9,922 nucleotides of DNA, from positions 1 through 9,922 of the forward strand of contig CAMMKL010000059.1 in NCBI GenBank assembly GCA_946497265.1. Direction: 5' to 3'. Below are positions 7,245-9,922 of this stretch, piece after piece (positions within the stretch are counted from its first letter, which is position 1; every line of letters begins with the position of its first letter). The notes under the pieces are model-generated. The model saw only the letters and a program-made list of their open reading frames with translations. It was not told where the DNA came from and searched no databases. The stretch comes from an uncultured Clostridia bacterium (GTDB lineage: Bacteria; Bacillota; Clostridia; Oscillospirales; Acutalibacteraceae). Made by a program: the position numbers and the translations under genes.

Positions 7245-7913
7245 ATGAAAAAGCGAACCACTTCAGCAGCCTTCGGAATCATTGGGCTCGGCCGCTTTGG
7301 ATTGGCATTGGTGGAATGCCTAGCTAATGCCGAAAAAGAGGTCATTGCCATCGATAAAGATGAAAATAGGGTAAAAGAAGCACGGAAATTTACGGAATAC
7401 GCCTATGTCGTAGAAACGATTGACCAAGAAGCTTTGGAAGAAGTTGGAATGCAGAACTGCGATACCGTCGTGATTTGTATAGGGGAACAGATGGATATCA
7501 GCATCCTTACTACTATGATTGTTTTGAATCTGAAGGTCCCCCATGTCATTGCAAAAGCAAGCAGCCCCATACATGGAGAAGTTTTAAAGCGGCTAGGTGC
7601 TGTTGTGGTGTATCCGGAATGGGATATGGCGGTTCGACTCGGCAAAAAAATAATTTACGACAACTTTCTGGATTCCGTTTCTTTGGAAGGCAACGTAGAA
7701 GTCAGAAGGATACAGGTACCCAACCGTTTGGTCGGAGTCAGCATCCGGCAAACGGATACCCGCCAAAAGTATGGCCTTAACATTATTGCAATAGAGCACG
7801 ACCACCATACCGATGTGGATTTTTCTTCCCAATATTGTTTCCGCAAAGGGGATGTAATTAGTGTTATCGGGCAAACTGCCAATATAGAACGGTTTGAAAA
7901 TGATATCCAATAA
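7245..7913 (+). CDS. ktrA: KtrA/TrkA RCK-domain regulatory subunit of the potassium channel
   Basis: This 222-residue cytoplasmic protein forms the gating ring under KtrB; family members assemble as octamers and open the channel on ATP binding. The N-terminal RCK_N Rossmann domain (about 8-135) shows the nucleotide motif GLGRFG (14-19), with the ribose-binding acid at Asp37 after the second strand (VIAIDKD), and the conserved VYPEWDMAVRL (122-132). Residues about 138-222 form the RCK_C domain (RLVGVSIRQ, then KGDVISVIG), which in characterised Gram-positive KtrA proteins binds c-di-AMP and shuts the channel. The ATG at 7245 comes 21 bp after ktrB, with AGGGAAGG at about 7227-7234 as ribosome binding site, so both subunits are translated from one message. 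A terminator follows. c-di-AMP control here is inferred from family. Confidence 0.93.
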   Translation: MKKRTTSAAFGIIGLGRFGLALVECLANAEKEVIAIDKDENRVKEARKFTEYAYVVETIDQEALEEVGMQNCDTVVICIGEQMDISILTTMIVLNLKVPHVIAKASSPIHGEVLKRLGAVVVYPEWDMAVRLGKKIIYDNFLDSVSLEGNVEVRRIQVPNRLVGVSIRQTDTRQKYGLNIIAIEHDHHTDVDFSSQYCFRKGDVISVIGQTANIERFENDIQ

Positions 7914-7936
7914 AGAGAAAAAACGACAGCCTATTC

Positions 7937-7980
7937 AGGAAAGCATCCTGTCACCATTACCAGGATGCTTTTCCTTCATT
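7937..7980 (+). terminator. Rho-independent terminator of the ion-transport operon
   Basis: AAGCATCCTG (7941-7950) pairs with CAGGATGCTT (7961-7970) around a 10-nt loop. The stem can be extended by the flanking AGGA and TTCC with one bulged T. A T-rich tract follows, without a long pure T-run. It starts 24 bp after the ktrA stop codon. Confidence 0.75.
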
Positions 7981-8105
7981 GTTTTTAGCAGGGTTTTCCG
8001 GCCGTTCCTGACGGTACGGCGTAAATTGCAACACTTCTGATTGCTCCCTTTTCGCCCGTTTTTACCCATTGGTTTCTAGCCTTTTCGTTTTTTATAAAAA
8101 TTATC

Positions 8106-8152
8106 TACCCCTATAAGAAACCGTTTACCATTTACTGTCTCTTATAGGGGTA
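8106..8152. terminator. Hairpin between convergent genes, likely bidirectional terminator
   Basis: TACCCCTATAAGA (8106-8118) and TCTTATAGGGGTA (8140-8152) form a perfect 13-bp stem with a 21-nt loop. Read leftward it follows the surface-protein stop codon by about 54 bp and is followed by an AT-rich tract containing five Ts. Read rightward it can act as a backup for the operon terminator. Most of the remaining sequence between 7980 and 8205 is T-rich and shows no gene. Confidence 0.65.
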
Positions 8153-8205
8153 ATTTATTCTTTTATAAAATGAAGTTATTTTTTAGTCTACCGTTTACTT
8201 GGTCA

Positions 8206-9922
8206 TCATCTATGATAATCCGCCCTTTTTTTCCAGTAAATGGACAAAGAGATAACACCAATGGATAACCCCAAAAGGCAAAAGGGCAACACGGCAACGG
8301 TGTCTCCTGTCTGTGGAGCTTTGCCCGGATTGTTGCCATCGTTCGGAGCCTGGGAGCTATTACCTTCCGGATCTTGGGTTGCACCTGCGCCCGAATTTTG
8401 TTCAACTAAGGCGGCCACTGCATCGTTGAGTGCTTTGGCGGCAGCATCCATCTCTTCCTGAGCCGCAGTTAAGGGCAACGTTTTGGCGGCGGCCAGGGCT
8501 TCGGTAACCGCTTTGGCGCTTTCTTCGGTATACTGCCTCAGATCAAGCTGTTCCGCATCGGCAATCGCTTTGTCGAGCGCAGTTCGATCGGTAAGCAGCT
8601 TCCACTCATGGGTAATGGTGGTTTTATTGTCTTCGGGATAGTTGCTATCCGTCCCCATGGTAAAGACCAACCGAGTTAACCAGCTGCTGAGCTGCCCGCG
8701 AATTTCTTCCGTCAACAGCCCCTCCTCCGCTGCTGTCCCCTCTTCCTCGTCTGCGGGCTTACCGTTCACCAATTCGTCAAGAAGGGAATGGATATCAATC
8801 GTATACAGCTTGCCGGCAAAAGAACCATTGAAGTCATCCAAAAAATCGCCCAGGCTGTAGTCTAAGCTGGGAACGGTAAAAACCTTTTTGTCATCGGCCG
8901 CAGCGGGCCAATTTGCACCCATGGGGCCAAAAATCAGAGCCAAGGTTGTTTGCGTATTTCCATGGTTATTGTAAGGTTTTATAAGCGGTATCCGGCCGTC
9001 AGCAGCAATAAAGTCTTTTGCCTCATCCTTGTTGTCCCACCCGGTAATCCCCAGGATTTCTGTAACAGATAGGCTGTCCAGAATTTGGTTCAGCAGATCG
9101 GAAACGTATGTTACAAGCACGTCAACGACTTGATCCACCAGTTCCCCATTTTCGATTTTCTTGGTGGTTGCTTTAACCCACTCCGGCTGTTTCCCGCTGT
9201 CCTCGCCGCCCAGATGGCTCTGGTAAATATAGTTGGCATAATCCAGTAAATCTTTCGGTGTTTCTCCATCTGAAACGGCAGGGATTTCCGTCAGGCTTTC
9301 CACCAGTGCGGCTACTGCCATATCCAGTTGTTCGGGATCTTTCATTTTTTCGTCAAGTTTGTCAAACAGAATGTTAAGGGTCTGAAGCAATCCGGCGGTA
9401 GGAATGAAAACCTGCAGTTCTAAAGTAGACCCGGTAGTATCAATGACCAGACCTCCCTGGCTGCTGTAATATAAGCTTCCTCCCTCTTCTTCCGACGGTA
9501 GTAAGAGCGGGAGGCCGACCGTAATGATCTGATCAAAACTTTCAAATTGAATGTTATCCCCTAATAAGTTGTTGACAAGGCTTACAAGTAAAGGTCGAAC
9601 CCCGCCGGCTTCTCGGATCTGGGCATAAAAATCATGCAGGAAACCATTCACGGTAGTGGTCAGCATCGTATTGGTAAAGCCGTGCTCTTTGCCGTATGCT
9701 GTGATATCCTCAACGGTTTGTTCCCGGCCGGTAACCGGGTTCGTAAAGGTGCCAGCGTTGACATTCCGATAGGTTTTAATATCCATGCTTTCCTGGACCG
9801 TCCCGTTCTCAATGATCCTGGTAAGGGTCACAGCGCGTGCCGGGGACGGATAAGTTACGACCGATCCGGTTTCAATATCGTAGAGAGTATTGCCCTCTTC
9901 GGTGGTCACCTTGGCAATGACG
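8206..9922 (-). CDS. Sortase-anchored surface protein, N-terminus beyond the window, function unknown
   Basis: The frame is open from the right edge to a tandem TGA TGA (8208-8203), so 571 C-terminal residues are visible and the true start lies outside. A GTG at 9909 could be read as a start, but the frame stays open upstream of it and no signal peptide follows, so I treat the gene as 5'-truncated. I recognise no catalytic domain in the first ~435 visible residues. They are acidic, with alternating hydrophobic strands and leucine-rich helical stretches, and an acidic linker (ADEEEGTAAEEG). A FIVAR-like three-helix module follows (8398-8598; it begins LTDRTALDKAIADAEQ and ends AKALNDAVAALVEQ). 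A low-complexity S/N/P/G-rich linker then leads to the cell-wall sorting signal: APQTG (8305-8319), a hydrophobic segment, and the basic tail KKRADYHR. Sortase should cleave between T and G and attach the protein to peptidoglycan. The FIVAR plus anchor layout is common in clostridial glycan-binding or glycosidase proteins, but function here cannot be assigned. Confidence 0.85.
   Translation of the reverse strand, partial: VIAKVTTEEGNTLYDIETGSVVTYPSPARAVTLTRIIENGTVQESMDIKTYRNVNAGTFTNPVTGREQTVEDITAYGKEHGFTNTMLTTTVNGFLHDFYAQIREAGGVRPLLVSLVNNLLGDNIQFESFDQIITVGLPLLLPSEEEGGSLYYSSQGGLVIDTTGSTLELQVFIPTAGLLQTLNILFDKLDEKMKDPEQLDMAVAALVESLTEIPAVSDGETPKDLLDYANYIYQSHLGGEDSGKQPEWVKATTKKIENGELVDQVVDVLVTYVSDLLNQILDSLSVTEILGITGWDNKDEAKDFIAADGRIPLIKPYNNHGNTQTTLALIFGPMGANWPAAADDKKVFTVPSLDYSLGDFLDDFNGSFAGKLYTIDIHSLLDELVNGKPADEEEGTAAEEGLLTEEIRGQLSSWLTRLVFTMGTDSNYPEDNKTTITHEWKLLTDRTALDKAIADAEQLDLRQYTEESAKAVTEALAAAKTLPLTAAQEEMDAAAKALNDAVAALVEQNSGAGATQDPEGNSSQAPNDGNNPGKAPQTGDTVAVLPFCLLGLSIGVISLSIYWKKRADYHR
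8209..8322 (-). other. Cell-wall sorting signal (APQTG variant) of the surface protein
   Basis: The last 38 residues contain K-APQTG-D, about 20 hydrophobic residues (VAVLPFCLLGLSIGVISLSI) and a positively charged tail with KKR. This is the three-part sortase substrate pattern, with Ala in place of the usual Leu at the first motif position (xPxTG). Confidence 0.85.

Noticed and set aside
8120..8198. Repeated nonamer ACCGTTTAC at 8120-8128 and 8190-8198.
   Set aside because: Only two copies in AT-rich intergenic DNA, with no symmetry or link to a promoter; probably chance.
8163..8461. Short frames at 8163-8405 (minus) and 8240-8461 (plus).
   Set aside because: Both are out-of-frame shadows of the surface-protein C-terminus, whose sorting signal fixes the true frame.

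Overview
The window looks like chromosomal DNA from a Gram-positive anaerobe of the Bacillota, most likely a gut or host-associated member of the Clostridia. The evidence is a sortase-type cell-wall sorting signal, FIVAR/F5-8C/Big2 surface-protein modules of the kind found in clostridial glycan-degrading enzymes, AGGAGG-type ribosome binding sites, Rho-independent terminators, and a KtrAB-type potassium system. No species can be named from the sequence alone.

Layout. (1) Positions 1-3098, minus strand: the first 1032 residues of a very large secreted multi-domain protein. In order it has a signal peptide, an F5/8C (CBM32-like) module, a helical spacer, a second F5/8C-like module, a Big2 module, a FIVAR-like helical module, and then a divergent GH89 (alpha-N-acetylglucosaminidase family) catalytic region that runs off the left edge. 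(2) About 3129-3863: an AT-rich gap without a supportable gene, holding one strong inverted repeat. (3) Positions 3864-4043: a near-consensus sigma-A promoter, then a structured leader RNA ending in a perfect 14-bp Rho-independent terminator just upstream of a start codon. This is the layout of a transcription-attenuating riboswitch, but it matches no class I can recall. (4) Positions 4079-7913, plus strand: a four-gene ion-transport operon encoding a PiT-type phosphate permease, a DUF47/PhoU-like partner, a KtrB/TrkH potassium channel subunit and a KtrA/TrkA RCK regulatory subunit. (5) Positions 7914-8205: the convergent intergenic region with two terminator hairpins. (6) Positions 8206-9922, minus strand: the C-terminal 571 residues of an unrecognised surface protein with a FIVAR helical module and an APQTG sorting signal.

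How the parts work together. The operon joins uptake of phosphate (PiT plus DUF47) with gated uptake of potassium (KtrB plus KtrA) under one promoter and one attenuator-like leader. The cell could therefore set its main intracellular cation and anion together in response to one signal. KtrA-type RCK_C domains are known c-di-AMP receptors, so protein-level control by that nucleotide is plausible. The two flanking minus-strand genes both encode secreted surface proteins with FIVAR-like modules and appear unrelated to the ion operon. The most interesting items are the unidentified leader RNA and the divergent GH89 domain, which seems to lack a conserved substrate-side segment of the family.
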